Origin: Nioella halotolerans
Lineage (GTDB): Bacteria; Pseudomonadota; Alphaproteobacteria; Rhodobacterales; Rhodobacteraceae
Direction of reading: 5' to 3'
Assembly (NCBI GenBank): GCA_003428585.1
Contig: QVQC01000019.1
Location: 1 to 54,523, forward strand
Length of the DNA: 54,523 bases
In this document: positions 18,683-28,227 of the stretch, in pieces
Position numbering within the stretch: the first letter of the stretch is position 1
How the letters are laid out: every line of letters starts with the position of its first letter
Notes under the pieces: generated by a model
Seen by the model: only the letters and a program-made list of their open reading frames with translations
Database searches by the model: none
Told to the model about the DNA's origin: nothing
Program-made: the position numbers and the translations under genes

Positions 18683-18864
18683 TGGGCGGGAATGACATAC
18701 AACCGGACCGAGTCGCAATTCCACCTGGGTCGCCCAACGGTGGCGCCGCCATGGTGAAAGGCCCGTTCTGGGCTGAAACCGGCCCTCCAATCCTGTCGCG
18801 AAGGGTGTCCGGACCCGTGTCCGCCCGATGCGCAGCCCGGGTGTCCTGTGTCAGTTGGTGCGCC

Positions 18865-19710
18865 TCATCGCCCCGGAATATCCCCCCGGCGCGCGGTGTC
18901 GCCCCACGTGTCGATGACCTCGACAGCCTCCTCGGCGGTTTCCACGAAACGGAAGAGGTCGAGGTCCTCGGGGCTGATCGTGCCCGCCTCTGACAGCGCT
19001 TCCCAGTTGATGATCTTCTCCCAGAACGCGCGGCCGAACAGCAGGAAGGGCACCTTCTCCATCCGCCCGGTCTGGATCAGGGTCAGGCTTTCGAACATCT
19101 CGTCAAGCGTGCCGAACCCGCCAGGGAAGATCATGACGGCCTTGGCGCGCATCAGGAAATGCATCTTGCGGATGGCGAAATAGTGGAAGTTGAAGCACAG
19201 GTCGGGTGTCACGTATTCGTTCGGCGCCTGTTCATGCGGCAGCACGATGTTCAGGCCGATGGACACGCCGCCCGCATCCGCCGCGCCGCGGCTGCCCGCC
19301 TCCATCACGCCGGGGCCGCCGCCGGTGCAGATGATGTTGTCATGCCGGCCGGACTGCAGGCTGCGTTCCGTCATGATGCGGGCGAAGCTGCGTGCCTCGT
19401 CGTAATAGCGCGACAGGGCTTTCAGTGTCTCGGTCCGGGCGCCCTCGGCCTTGGACGGTTCCGGTATGCGGGCCCCGCCGAACATGACGATGGTCGATTC
19501 CACCCCGTATTCATCCATCACCATCTGCGGTTTCAGCAGTTCGAGTTGCAACCGCACCGGGCGCAGTTCGTCGCGGCTCATGAAATCGTCATCGGTGAAG
19601 GCCAGCCGGTAGGCAGGCGCGCGGGTCTGCGGCGTGTCGGGCACGTGGCGGGCGGTCTCGATATCGGTATGGGCGTCGCGGAAAAGCCTGTCGCGGGCGT
19701 CTTTGTGCAT
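18865..19710 (-). CDS. LOG-family Rossmann-fold protein (TIGR00730)
   Basis: A 281-residue protein with the LOG motifs GGGPGVMEAGSRGA and PGGFGTLDEMFE. LOG enzymes are nucleoside-5'-monophosphate phosphoribohydrolases and in plants release active cytokinins. In bacteria they are thought to act on AMP or related nucleotides. The extra N-terminal 80 residues make it longer than minimal LOG proteins, as is usual in alphaproteobacteria. It is transcribed away from dapD across a 146-bp gap. Confidence 0.88.
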   Translation of the reverse strand: MHKDARDRLFRDAHTDIETARHVPDTPQTRAPAYRLAFTDDDFMSRDELRPVRLQLELLKPQMVMDEYGVESTIVMFGGARIPEPSKAEGARTETLKALSRYYDEARSFARIMTERSLQSGRHDNIICTGGGPGVMEAGSRGAADAGGVSIGLNIVLPHEQAPNEYVTPDLCFNFHYFAIRKMHFLMRAKAVMIFPGGFGTLDEMFESLTLIQTGRMEKVPFLLFGRAFWEKIINWEALSEAGTISPEDLDLFRFVETAEEAVEVIDTWGDTARRGDIPGR

Positions 19711-19856
19711 TCGGGTCGTCCTCTCAGATCTCGCGTTGGCCCGACGCTATCCCGCGACCGGGGCAGGCGAAAGGCAAGATCCGGTGATGCATTGCCGATT
19801 GAGCCGCCCCGCCCGGTCGGATATATCGCCCCGGAACGAGAAAACCGGAGGGACTG

Positions 19857-20684
19857 ATGTCCAACGCAGAGCTTGAAACCGCCATCGAGGCGGCCTGGGA
19901 CATTCGCGACACGATCACGCCCGCGACCGGCGGCCAGACGCGCGAGGCGATCGAGGAAACGCTCGACGCGCTTGACAGCGGTCGGCTGCGGGTGGCGGAG
20001 CGGCAGGAAAGCGGCGACTGGCATGTCAACCAGTGGGCCAAGAAGGCGGTTCTGCTGGGCTTCCGGATCAAGGACATGGAAAGCCAGGATGGCGGCCCGC
20101 AGGGCGGCCATTGGTGGGACAAGGTGGACAGCAAGTTCAAGGGTTGGGGCGATCAGGAATGGCGCGACGCGGGCTTTCGCGCGGTGCCCAATTGCGTGGT
20201 GCGCCGGTCGGCCCATATCGCGCCGGGCGTGGTTCTGATGCCGTCCTTCGTAAACCTTGGCGCCTACGTGGATAGCGGCACCATGGTCGACACGTGGGCC
20301 ACGGTGGGATCTTGCGCGCAGATCGGCAAGGGCGTGCACCTGTCGGGCGGCGTCGGTATCGGCGGCGTTCTGGAACCGATGCAGGCGGGGCCGACGATCA
20401 TCGAGGATAACTGTTTCATCGGCGCGCGGTCCGAGGTCGTGGAGGGCTGCATCATCCGCGAGGGCTCGGTCCTTGGCATGGGGGTTTATATCGGCCAGTC
20501 GACCAAGATCGTCGATCGCGAGACCGGCGAGGTCTTCATGGGCGAGGTGCCGCCCTATTCGGTCGTCGTCTCGGGCTCCATGCCGACCAGGAACAACCTC
20601 AACCTCTATTGCGCGGTGATCGTGAAACGGGTGGACGCGCAGACGCGGTCCAAGACCGGGATCAACGAATTGCTGCGCGACTGA
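19857..20684 (+). CDS. dapD: Tetrahydrodipicolinate N-succinyltransferase
   Basis: A 275-residue trimeric left-handed beta-helix acyltransferase. Hexapeptide repeats run from about residue 105 to 215 (for example [20 protein letters not shown]). It transfers succinyl from succinyl-CoA to tetrahydrodipicolinate in the lysine/mDAP pathway. GGAGGG precedes the ATG. The rest of the dap pathway is not in this window. Confidence 0.95.
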   Translation: MSNAELETAIEAAWDIRDTITPATGGQTREAIEETLDALDSGRLRVAERQESGDWHVNQWAKKAVLLGFRIKDMESQDGGPQGGHWWDKVDSKFKGWGDQEWRDAGFRAVPNCVVRRSAHIAPGVVLMPSFVNLGAYVDSGTMVDTWATVGSCAQIGKGVHLSGGVGIGGVLEPMQAGPTIIEDNCFIGARSEVVEGCIIREGSVLGMGVYIGQSTKIVDRETGEVFMGEVPPYSVVVSGSMPTRNNLNLYCAVIVKRVDAQTRSKTGINELLRD

Positions 20685-20733
20685 TGCAGGTCCGGGGCCG
20701 GGAGATGCGCCCGCCCCGTGGAGGCAGGGGGCG

Positions 20734-21762
20734 ATGATCGGCGACCTTGCCCTCGCGCCCCTGATCGGGGTTTTCGCGCTGAGCGCGGTGATCCTCACGC
20801 TGGCCGCGATCCGCGCGATCCAGCTTGCCGACGTGATCGCCGACCGTACCGGCATGGGCGAGGCGGTGACCGGGGGCGTCCTGCTGGGCGGGGCCACCTC
20901 GATTGCCGGCAGCGTGGTGTCGGTTGCGGCCGCTATGGACGGGGATGCGAGTTTCGCGATCTCGAACGGGGTGGGCGGGATTGCCGCGCAGACGCTGTTC
21001 CTCGCCTTCGCGGATATCCTCTATCGCAAGGCCAATCTGGAGCATACCGCGGCCGAGGCCACCAACCTGTTCCAAGCGATCATGCTGGTCATCCTGCTCA
21101 GCCTGCCGCTGGCCGCGATCTCGGGGCCGGAGGTAGCCTATTTCGGGGTTCACCCGATATCGCTGGTTCTGTTCCTGACCTATGCGTTCGGCACCCGGCT
21201 GTCCTCGAACATGCATGCGCGGCCGATGTGGCAACCGACGCAGACCACGGACACGCGGCGCGATGTACCCGACCCCGTGAACGCGCCCGGCACATCCGCC
21301 CTGCGCCCTGCCCTGAAGTTTGTCGCGCTGGTCGTCGTGCTGGGGCTTTGCGGCTGGGTGATCAGCCGCGTCGGCACCGCCTTGATCCTGCGCTTCGGGC
21401 TGGAGGCGAGCCTTGTCGGGGCGCTGATCACGGCGGTCGTCACCTCGATGCCGGAACTGGTGACCACCCTTGCCGCGGTGCGCCGGGGGGCGCTGCAACT
21501 GGCCGTCGGGGGGATCATCGGCGGCAACACGTTCGACACGCTGTTCATCGTGTTTTCCGACATCGCCTACCGCGACGGGTCGATCTACCACGCGATCGGC
21601 CCGCGCGATGTCTACTGGTTCGCGATCGGGCTGATCATGACGGGCATCCTGCTGGCCGGGCTGATCTACCGCCAAAGGCGCGGCCCGGGGCGGATCGGGG
21701 TCGAGAGCACCCTGCTGATCCTTGTCTATGTCGGGGCCGTGGCCGTGGCGTTCGCGATGTGA
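20734..21762 (+). CDS. Ca2+/Na+ antiporter (CaCA superfamily)
   Basis: A 342-residue membrane protein with about ten helices. The two alpha-repeats typical of cation/Ca exchangers are seen as LGGATSIAGSVVSVAA (about 50-65) and TAVVTSMPELVTTLAA followed by GGIIGGNTFDTLF (about 230-270). It likely exchanges sodium or protons for calcium across the inner membrane; the ion pair is inferred. It follows dapD by 49 bp on the same strand and converges on ribH. Confidence 0.88.
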   Translation: MIGDLALAPLIGVFALSAVILTLAAIRAIQLADVIADRTGMGEAVTGGVLLGGATSIAGSVVSVAAAMDGDASFAISNGVGGIAAQTLFLAFADILYRKANLEHTAAEATNLFQAIMLVILLSLPLAAISGPEVAYFGVHPISLVLFLTYAFGTRLSSNMHARPMWQPTQTTDTRRDVPDPVNAPGTSALRPALKFVALVVVLGLCGWVISRVGTALILRFGLEASLVGALITAVVTSMPELVTTLAAVRRGALQLAVGGIIGGNTFDTLFIVFSDIAYRDGSIYHAIGPRDVYWFAIGLIMTGILLAGLIYRQRRGPGRIGVESTLLILVYVGAVAVAFAM

Positions 21763-21790
21763 CCGGCGGCCACGGCCTCGGGTTTTGCCG

Positions 21791-22237
21791 TCAGGCGGCG
21801 GTGTTGCTGGCCAGAACTGCGCGGGTGCGCAGGATGCCGCGCGCGGCCTCTGCCGCCTCGCGGCCCTTCTGCACGAAATGGCCCTTGAATATGCCGACAT
21901 GGTGGTCTGTTTCCTGGAAGTGATGCGGGGTCAGCGAGACCGACAGCACCGGCACCCCGGTCTCCATCCCGGCGCGCATCAGCCCGTCGACCACCGCCTG
22001 CGCGACGAAATCGTGCCGGTAGATCCCGCCATCGACGACCAGCGCCGCGCAGGCAACTGCGCCGTAGCGGCCCGTGGCGGCAAGGTCGCGCGCCATGAGC
22101 GGCATCTCGAAGGCGCCGGGCACGTCGAAGACATCCACTTCGCTGGCGGGGATGATCTCGGTAAAGCCCGCAAGGGCCTGGTCCACGATCTCGGAATGCC
22201 AGTTGGCCTTCACGAACGCGTATCGGGTGTGTGTCAT
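21791..22237 (-). CDS. ribH: 6,7-dimethyl-8-ribityllumazine synthase, type II
   Basis: A 148-residue lumazine synthase. It condenses 5-amino-6-ribitylaminouracil with dihydroxybutanone phosphate, the step before riboflavin. Sequence features (ANWHSEIVDQA, DVPGAFEMPL, DGGIYRHDFVA, SLTPHHF) match the decameric type-II enzymes known from Brucella RibH2 rather than type I. It stands alone, without other rib genes. The ATG at 22237 has AAGGAG upstream; an FMN riboswitch lies about 84 bp upstream, so production should fall when FMN is plentiful. Confidence 0.95.
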   Translation of the reverse strand: MTHTRYAFVKANWHSEIVDQALAGFTEIIPASEVDVFDVPGAFEMPLMARDLAATGRYGAVACAALVVDGGIYRHDFVAQAVVDGLMRAGMETGVPVLSVSLTPHHFQETDHHVGIFKGHFVQKGREAAEAARGILRTRAVLASNTAA

Positions 22238-22242
22238 CTTGC

Positions 22243-22281
22243 GATCTCCTTTGTTAACGCGACACGTCACCCAAGGCGATC
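22243..22281 (-). promoter_or_regulatory. ribH ribosome site and candidate anti-ribosome-site helix
   Basis: In the ribH leader, GATCGCCTT (complement of 22273-22281) can pair with the ribosome site AAGGAGATC (complement of 22243-22251), 8 of 9 bases. This could be the expression platform of the upstream FMN riboswitch, acting on translation. No terminator with a T-tract is visible in the leader. The pairing is seen by eye only. Confidence 0.45.
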
Positions 22282-22320
22282 ACGGGCAGGGAGCACGCCC
22301 TGAAGGGCGCGCCCGCTGCT

Positions 22321-22465
22321 CGTTCTCTTCCATCCGGACTTTGACCGTCGGCCCCGGCCTCTCACCGGGTCTGCTGGACCCCCCGCTTGATGCGGGGGCG
22401 CTCGCGGGCTCGCGGGGCCGTGCCCGCATACCGCCGGTGGGGAATTCCGCCCCGCCCTGAGAACG
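22321..22465 (-). ncRNA. FMN riboswitch (RFN element)
   Basis: On the minus strand the classic RFN conserved blocks appear in order: CTCAGGGCGGGG, then GGAATTCCCCACCGGCGGTA, later CCGACGGTCAAAGTCCGGAT and GGAAGAGAAC. The outer stem P1 is CGTTCTC (22459-22465) with GAGAACG (22321-22327). One arm is enlarged (about 22376-22425). It lies upstream of ribH and in the divergent gap before the PaiB-like gene, so it is oriented to control ribH only. Confidence 0.93.
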
Positions 22466-22536
22466 GATCGCTTGTTGCAAATGCCGCCCGTCTGCGCAAG
22501 CTGCCCGCGCGACCGTTTTCGGCCAAGGAGCGCCCG

Positions 22537-23163
22537 ATGCATCCCAACCCCGCCTTCCGACAGGAACCCCGTGCGCGCAATCTCGGCTTCGCGCGCGAGC
22601 GCGGATTCGGAATGCTCAGTGTCAATGGCGACCCGTCGCCGATGCTGTCGCATGTCCCCTTCGCGCTGTCGGGGGACGGGGCCTTTGCCGATCTGCACCT
22701 TGTGCGGTCCAACCCGATCGCGCGCGCCGCGCGCGAACCGTTGCCCGGCGTGATCGCCGTTTCCGGGCCGGATGGGTATGTCTCGCCCGACTGGTACGGC
22801 GATCCGGGGCAGGTGCCGACATGGAACTACGTGGCCGTTCACCTGCACGGCACGTTGCACCCGCTGCCGGACGATGACCTGCGCGCCTCGCTCGACACGC
22901 TGACCGAGCTGTTCGAGGGCCGCCTGCTGCCGAAACCGCCATGGACGCTCGACAAGACGCCCGCGGATGTGCAGGCCCGGCTGATGCGGATGATCCGGCC
23001 CTTCCGGTTCGACATCGCCGAGGTCGACGGAACGTGGAAGCTGGCCCAGAACAAGCCGCCGGAGGTGCGCCATGCGGCGGCGGATCACCTGAAGGGCGCG
23101 GAAACCGGGCAGGAAACCGCGCTTCTGGCGGCGCTGATGCTGGGCGTGTGCGACGGGGAATAG
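22537..23163 (+). CDS. PaiB-like FMN-binding protein
   Basis: A 208-residue protein of the FMN-binding split-barrel PaiB family. Visible segments are the N-terminal MHPNPAFR, HVPFALSG, PGVIAVSGPDGYVSPDWY and a long C-terminal helix region ending in EVRHAAADHL. Bacillus PaiB is named a negative regulator of sporulation and protease genes, but many homologues lack a DNA-binding domain, so enzymatic use of FMN is also possible. AAGGAG precedes the ATG at 22537. It faces away from the riboswitch-controlled ribH. Confidence 0.85.
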   Translation: MHPNPAFRQEPRARNLGFARERGFGMLSVNGDPSPMLSHVPFALSGDGAFADLHLVRSNPIARAAREPLPGVIAVSGPDGYVSPDWYGDPGQVPTWNYVAVHLHGTLHPLPDDDLRASLDTLTELFEGRLLPKPPWTLDKTPADVQARLMRMIRPFRFDIAEVDGTWKLAQNKPPEVRHAAADHLKGAETGQETALLAALMLGVCDGE

Positions 23164-23211
23164 ACAGGGCCCGCCCGTGCCCCTACCTTGTCCATCAGGA
23201 GGACAGGATAG

Positions 23212-23493
23212 ATGCCAATTGCCATACCCCCGCTGGCCGGATTCGCGGTCAAATATATCGGTGTCGCCCTTGCCGGATACGCGCTTGCCCGCAGCACCGT
23301 GCCGGGGCGTCGTGACCAGCGACTCGAGGATATCATGGACGCCACGCCGGAGGGCGCCACGCTGCACACCGAGGACGGGCAGATGAATGCCGGAATCCGC
23401 TGGCGGCGAATTCTGCGTTCGGGCATCGCCGGGCGCGGGCTGGAAATCGACGCCACCGCGCTCGCCCGGCTGAAGGTGAGGCGCCGCACATGA
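23212..23493 (+). CDS. Small conserved-looking protein, unknown
   Basis: A 93-residue protein with one N-terminal hydrophobic helix (about 5-25) and a basic, soluble remainder. AGGAGG sits 9 bases before the ATG, and the stop overlaps the next start by 4 bp (ATGA), which supports a real gene. I do not recognise its family. It begins a run with the GST and GNAT genes. Confidence 0.7.
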   Translation: MPIAIPPLAGFAVKYIGVALAGYALARSTVPGRRDQRLEDIMDATPEGATLHTEDGQMNAGIRWRRILRSGIAGRGLEIDATALARLKVRRRT

Positions 23494-24098
23494 TGACGTT
23501 GCTCGGGGCGCCCGCCTCGCCCTTCGTGCGCAAGGTGCGGGTTCTGCTGATGGAAACCGGGCAGAATGACATCGCGATGCAGGAGGTGGCCACCACCCCC
23601 GTCGCAACCGCGCCGGAAGTCGCCGCCGCCAACCCGGTGGGCAAGATCCCGGCGCTGATCCGCGACGATGGGCCGACGCTGTATGACAGCCGGGTGATCT
23701 GCCGGTACCTGGATACGCGCGCCGGCGGCAGGCTCTACCCCGAGGCGCGGCTATGGGACACGCTGACGCTGGAAGCGACGGCCGAGGGAATCATGGAGGC
23801 CGCGGTGCTGATGGTCTACGAGGCCCGCGTCCGGCCCGAGGAAATGCGCTACCAGCCGTGGCTCGACGCGCAATGGGCCAAGGTCACGCGGGCGCTCGAC
23901 GCGCTCGATACCCGCTGGATGAGCCACCTGTACGGGCCGCTCGATATGGGGCAAGTCGCGGTCGGCTGCGCGCTTGGCTATCTCGATTTCCGCCATCCCG
24001 ACAAGGACTGGCGCACGGGGCGGGAAGCGCTGACAGCATGGGCGGCGCGGTTCGCGGAGCGTGACGCGATGCGCGCGACGATGCCGCCTGTGGCATGA
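23490..24098 (+). CDS. Glutathione S-transferase family protein
   Basis: A 202-residue protein with a thioredoxin-fold N-terminal domain (LLGAPASPFVRKVRVLLMET) and the cis-proline region VGKIPALI, followed by the DSRVICRYLD glutathione-binding segment. The C-terminal half is all-helical. It probably conjugates or reduces with glutathione in the cytoplasm; substrates are unknown. It is coupled by 4-bp overlaps on both sides. Confidence 0.88.
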   Translation: MMTLLGAPASPFVRKVRVLLMETGQNDIAMQEVATTPVATAPEVAAANPVGKIPALIRDDGPTLYDSRVICRYLDTRAGGRLYPEARLWDTLTLEATAEGIMEAAVLMVYEARVRPEEMRYQPWLDAQWAKVTRALDALDTRWMSHLYGPLDMGQVAVGCALGYLDFRHPDKDWRTGREALTAWAARFAERDAMRATMPPVA

Positions 24099-24520
24099 AG
24101 GTTGCCGTTGCCCGGACAGCGGCAGATCGCGCCGCCTGCTTTGCCGTGCGCGAAGCGGTGTTCATGCGCGAACAGGGCGTGCCGCCGGACGAGGAATGGG
24201 ACGGGTTGGACGAGGTTTGCACCCATTTCCTTGCCGGCGATGCCGATGCGCCGGCGGGCTGCGCGCGACTCGCGTCCGAGGGCGAGGCGGCCAAGGTGCA
24301 GCGGGTCGCGGTCATGCCCTCGCATCGTGGCACCGGTCTGGGCGCGCGCCTCCTGCGCGCGGTGCTGGATCATGCGCGGCAGGCCGGGTTCCGTGTGGTC
24401 GTGCTTGATTCGCAGGTGCAGGCCATCGGCTTTTACGAAAAGCTGGGCTTTCGCGCCCATGGGCCGGAATTTCTCGATGCGGGCATTCGACACCGCGCCA
24501 TGAGCCTTTCGGTCTCGTGA
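24095..24520 (+). CDS. GNAT-family N-acetyltransferase
   Basis: A 141-residue single-domain GNAT. The acetyl-CoA-binding motif A is visible as QRVAVMPSHRGTGLGARLL, and the following helix and FYEKLGFRAHG complete the fold. It resembles ElaA/YjcF-type acetyltransferases of unknown substrate. It starts within the last codons of the GST gene. No terminator is evident before the petA gap. Confidence 0.85.
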   Translation: MKVAVARTAADRAACFAVREAVFMREQGVPPDEEWDGLDEVCTHFLAGDADAPAGCARLASEGEAAKVQRVAVMPSHRGTGLGARLLRAVLDHARQAGFRVVVLDSQVQAIGFYEKLGFRAHGPEFLDAGIRHRAMSLSVS

Positions 24521-24732
24521 CAGCGTCAGGCGCGGCGTTTTATCCCGCTTGCATCGGCGGCGGATGCGCTAACTAGGGGGTTGCGACAATTCGAACGCCT
24601 TGCGCGCGATTGTCTGCTGGACGGAGAGGCCCTTGCGGCGGTAGAAGGCGCGTCAATGGCTGCGTCCATCTCCGCGGCCTCGCAAGGATTTAGGCCCCAT
24701 GAGTCGGGCCGTTGATGAGGGAGACGCTTTCG

Positions 24733-25314
24733 GTGTCACACGCAGAAGATAATCCCAGCACCCGCCGCGACTTTTTGTACTATGCCACGGGTGGCGTAGG
24801 CGCAGTGGCAACCGGTGCTGCTGTCTGGCCTCTGGTCAACCAGATGAACCCATCGGCCGACGTTCAGGCCGCCTCGACCATGCGGGTCGATGTGTCAACG
24901 CTGGAAACGGGCACGCAAGTGACCGTGCTGTTCCTCGGCAAGCCCATATTCATCCGGCGCCGCTCTGAGGGTGAAATCGCACAGGGCCGCGAAGAGAACG
25001 ACGCGGATACGATCATCGATCCGCTCGCACGGAACGGCAACATCGACGACAGCGCGCCGGCAACCGACGAGAACCGCACGCTGGTGGATTTCTCCGGCGA
25101 GAATACCGGCGAGTGGCTGGTGATGTGGGGCGTCTGCACCCACCTTGGCTGCGTTCCGCTTGGCGACGGGGCCGGCGCGTTCGGCGGCTGGTTCTGCCCC
25201 TGCCACGGGTCCCACTACGACACCGCCGGCCGCATCCGCCGCGGCCCCGCGCCCGAGAACCTGCCGGTTCCCACCGCGGAGTTCGTCGACGAAACCACCA
25301 TCCTTCTGGGTTAA
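24733..25314 (+). CDS. petA: Ubiquinol-cytochrome c reductase, Rieske iron-sulfur subunit
   Basis: A 193-residue Rieske protein of the cytochrome bc1 complex. The [2Fe-2S] boxes are CTHLGC (C135, H137, C140) and CPCHGS (C155, C157, H158). A twin-arginine type anchor (RRDFLYY at 11-17, then a hydrophobic helix) carries it through the Tat system. I choose a GTG start at 24733: [14 protein letters not shown] matches the Rhodobacter-type N-terminus and GAGGGAGA lies upstream; the frame is open from 24712. It takes electrons from ubiquinol and passes them to cytochrome c1. Confidence 0.94.
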   Translation: MSHAEDNPSTRRDFLYYATGGVGAVATGAAVWPLVNQMNPSADVQAASTMRVDVSTLETGTQVTVLFLGKPIFIRRRSEGEIAQGREENDADTIIDPLARNGNIDDSAPATDENRTLVDFSGENTGEWLVMWGVCTHLGCVPLGDGAGAFGGWFCPCHGSHYDTAGRIRRGPAPENLPVPTAEFVDETTILLG

Positions 25315-25325
25315 GGGAGCGATAC

Positions 25326-26669
25326 ATGTCCGGCATTCCCCACGACCACTACGAGCCGCAATCGAACGGCGCAAAGTGGCTTCACCGCCGCCTGCCCATC
25401 GTCTCGTTGATGTATGATACACTGACGATCCCGACGCCCCGCAACCTCAACTGGATGTGGATCTGGGGCATCGTGCTGGCCTTCTGCCTCGTGTTGCAGA
25501 TCGTTACCGGCATCATCCTCGTGATGCACTACACGCCGCATGTCGATCTGGCCTTCGCCTCGATCGAGCATATCATGCGCAACGTGAACGGGGGCTGGGC
25601 GATCCGCTACATCCACATGAACGGCGCCTCGCTGTTCTTCATCGCGGTTTACCTGCACATTTTCCGCGGCCTTTACTACGGGTCCTACAAGGCCCCGCGC
25701 GAGGTGACGTGGATCATCGGCATGCTGATCTACCTGCTGATGATGGGCACCGCCTTCATGGGCTACGTGCTGCCGTGGGGGCAGATGTCGTTCTGGGGGG
25801 CCACGGTGATCACCGGCCTGTTCGGCGCGATCCCCTTCGTCGGTGACGCGATCCAGACATGGCTTTTGGGCGGGCCGGCCGTGGGCAATGCCACGCTGAA
25901 CCGTTTCCTGTCGCTGCACTACCTGCTGCCCTTCGTCATCGCCGGGCTCGTGATCGTGCACATCTGGGCCTTCCACACGACCGGCAACAACAACCCCACC
26001 GGGGTCGAGGTGCGCCGCACGTCGCGCAAGGAAGCGGACGCAGACACGCTGCCGTTCTGGCCCTATTTCGTGATCAAGGATCTTTTCGCCCTCGCGGTCG
26101 TGCTGGTCGGGTTCTTCGCCGTGGTCGGGTTCATGCCCAACTACCTCGGCCACCCGGACAACTACATCGAGGCAGATCCGCTGGTGACGCCCGCGCACAT
26201 CGTGCCGGAATGGTACTTCCTGCCGTTCTACGCGATCCTGCGTGCCTTTACCGGCGATGTCTGGGTAGTGATGTTTGCCAGCTGGATCACCGGCGGCATC
26301 GTCGATGCGAAGTTCTTTGGCGTGATCGCCATGTTCGGCGCCATCGCGGTGATGGCACTTGCCCCGTGGCTTGATACCTCCTCGGTTCGGTCGGGACGCT
26401 ACCGGCCGATGTTCAAGTGGTGGTTCTGGCTGCTGGTGGTCGATTTCCTGGTGCTGATGTGGGCCGGTGCCCGCCCGGCGGAACCGCCCTATTCCACCAT
26501 CTCGCTGATCGGTTCTGCCTACTGGTTCGCCTATTTCCTCGTCATCCTGCCGCTTCTGGGCATCTTCGAGAAGCCCCTGCCGCAGCCCGACACGATCGAG
26601 GAAGACTTCAAAGAGCATTACGGCACGTCCGGGTCCAAGGGCGATACTGCCGCGACCCCGGCCGAGTAA
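25326..26669 (+). CDS. petB: Cytochrome b of the bc1 complex
   Basis: A 447-residue integral membrane protein with eight helices. Conserved Qo-site PEWY is visible ([14 protein letters not shown]), with haem-ligand histidines in the second and fourth helices (for example [12 protein letters not shown] and [11 protein letters not shown]). It binds haems bL and bH and the quinone sites. AAGGGAG precedes the ATG at 25326, 11 bp after petA; the longer frame to 25113 is inside petA. Confidence 0.96.
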   Translation: MSGIPHDHYEPQSNGAKWLHRRLPIVSLMYDTLTIPTPRNLNWMWIWGIVLAFCLVLQIVTGIILVMHYTPHVDLAFASIEHIMRNVNGGWAIRYIHMNGASLFFIAVYLHIFRGLYYGSYKAPREVTWIIGMLIYLLMMGTAFMGYVLPWGQMSFWGATVITGLFGAIPFVGDAIQTWLLGGPAVGNATLNRFLSLHYLLPFVIAGLVIVHIWAFHTTGNNNPTGVEVRRTSRKEADADTLPFWPYFVIKDLFALAVVLVGFFAVVGFMPNYLGHPDNYIEADPLVTPAHIVPEWYFLPFYAILRAFTGDVWVVMFASWITGGIVDAKFFGVIAMFGAIAVMALAPWLDTSSVRSGRYRPMFKWWFWLLVVDFLVLMWAGARPAEPPYSTISLIGSAYWFAYFLVILPLLGIFEKPLPQPDTIEEDFKEHYGTSGSKGDTAATPAE

Positions 26670-26688
26670 AAGAAAAGGACTGAATAGC

Positions 26689-27486
26689 ATGTTCAGGAAA
26701 CTTGCACTCACCGCGCTGACGGCCGTTGCGCTTACCGGCGCGCCGGCCTTCGCGGCGGGCGAGGGCGGCTATGTGGAAAACATCCGCTTCTCCTTCGACG
26801 GGCCCTTCGGCACCTTCGACCAGAACCAACTGCAACGCGGCCTTCAGGTCTATACCGAGGTCTGTGCCGCCTGCCATGGCATGCGTTACGTGCCGATCCG
26901 GTCGCTGTCGGACCCGGATGGTCCCGGCATCCCGCCGGAACAGGTGCGCGCCTATATCGACCAGAACTTCATCGAGGTCTGGGACGAGGACGAGCGTGAC
27001 TACCGCATGGCGACGCCGAACGACAACTTCCCGTATATCGAATCGGCGGGGGCGCCCGACCTCAGCCTGATGGCGAAGGCGCGGCTCGGCTTCCACGGCC
27101 CCTATGGTCTGGCGCTGAACAACCTCTTCTTCGGTATCGGCGGGCCGGAATACATCGCCTCGCTGCTGACGAATTACACCGGCGAGGAGGTCGAGCAATA
27201 CGGCGCCATCCTCTACGAGAACGAGACCTATCCCGGCGGGCTGATCTCGATGGCGCCGCCGCTTTGGGAAGATGGCGTTGAATATAACGACGGCACCCCC
27301 GCCACCATCGAGCAGCAGGCCGAGGATGTCGCGGCTTTCCTGATGTGGGCGGCGGAACCCGACATGATGGCGCGCAAGCGGATGGGCTTTACTGCGGTGA
27401 TCCTGTTGGTCATCCTCTCGACGATGCTCTACCTCACCAACAAACGCCTGTGGGCGCCGGTGAAACGGGACGCGAAGGAAGAGTGA
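26689..27486 (+). CDS. petC: Cytochrome c1 of the bc1 complex
   Basis: A 265-residue c-type cytochrome. It has a cleavable signal (residues 1-23), one haem-binding CAACH (59-63), a distal-ligand region near MAPPLW, and a C-terminal membrane anchor (about 234-252). It receives electrons from the Rieske protein and gives them to soluble or membrane cytochrome c. It is the last gene of petABC, followed by a clear terminator. Confidence 0.95.
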   Translation: MFRKLALTALTAVALTGAPAFAAGEGGYVENIRFSFDGPFGTFDQNQLQRGLQVYTEVCAACHGMRYVPIRSLSDPDGPGIPPEQVRAYIDQNFIEVWDEDERDYRMATPNDNFPYIESAGAPDLSLMAKARLGFHGPYGLALNNLFFGIGGPEYIASLLTNYTGEEVEQYGAILYENETYPGGLISMAPPLWEDGVEYNDGTPATIEQQAEDVAAFLMWAAEPDMMARKRMGFTAVILLVILSTMLYLTNKRLWAPVKRDAKEE

Positions 27487-27509
27487 TCTTCCGCGAATGA
27501 CGGAAAAGG

Positions 27510-27536
27510 GAACGCGCCTTTCGGGGCGCGTTTTTC
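27510..27536 (+). terminator. Rho-independent terminator after petC
   Basis: AACGCGCC and GGGGCGCG form a stem of about 7 bp around a TTTC loop, followed by TTTTT (27531-27535). It ends the petABC operon 24 bp after the petC stop. It also abuts the end of the convergent thiQ gene. Confidence 0.85.
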
Positions 27537-27537
27537 G

Positions 27538-28227
27538 TTACAGCCACGGGGTCAGCGCCGCCGGGGGGGCGGCCAGCATCGGTGCCAACGGGCCATTCAG
27601 GCTGATGGCGCCATCTTCCAGCAGACACAGGTCGGTGCACAGCCGTTCCGCGTCGCGAAGATCGTGGCTGACCATCACCAGCGTCAGGCCCTGCGCGCGG
27701 CACAGCTCGTCCAGCAGGGCCAGCATTTCGCGCCGCAGGCCGGGGTCGAGCGCGGCGAAAGGCTCGTCCAGCAGCGCAAGGGGCTTGCGGCGCAACAGCA
27801 TCCGCGCGATCGCGACCCGCGACCGCTGCCCGCCCGACAGGTCGCCCGGCCGCCGATCCCCGAACCCGCCCAGCCCGACCTGCGCCAGGGCCTGCGTCAC
27901 CGCCTCGCGACCCGCGTCGCCAAGCCGAAGGTTCGGCGCGATGCCAAGTGCCACGTTGTCGAAGGCGCCGAGATGGGGGAAGAGGTTGCCCTCCTGAAAG
28001 AGCATCGAAAGCGGCCGCTCTGGCACCGGCCATCCGGTCACGTCGCGGCCGTCGATCAGCACGCGGCCCGCATCGGGGCGCAGGAAGCCCGCGATCACGT
28101 TCAACAGCGTCGTCTTGCCGCCGCCGGACGGGCCCAGAACGGCGAGCCTCGCGGACCTGGCCACCGACAGATCGGCGCGCAGGGTGAAGCCGTCCAGCGT
28201 CAGGTGGATCCCGTCAAGTTGCAGCAT
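27538..28227 (-). CDS. thiQ: Thiamine ABC transporter, ATPase
   Basis: A 229-residue ABC ATPase with Walker A GPSGGGKTT, signature LSGGQRSR and Walker B ALLDEPFAALD. Its place downstream of a binding protein and a two-domain permease behind a TPP riboswitch identifies it as ThiQ, which drives thiamine/TPP import. It overlaps the thiP 3' end by 14 bp. Confidence 0.92.
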   Translation of the reverse strand: MLQLDGIHLTLDGFTLRADLSVARSARLAVLGPSGGGKTTLLNVIAGFLRPDAGRVLIDGRDVTGWPVPERPLSMLFQEGNLFPHLGAFDNVALGIAPNLRLGDAGREAVTQALAQVGLGGFGDRRPGDLSGGQRSRVAIARMLLRRKPLALLDEPFAALDPGLRREMLALLDELCRAQGLTLVMVSHDLRDAERLCTDLCLLEDGAISLNGPLAPMLAAPPAALTPWL

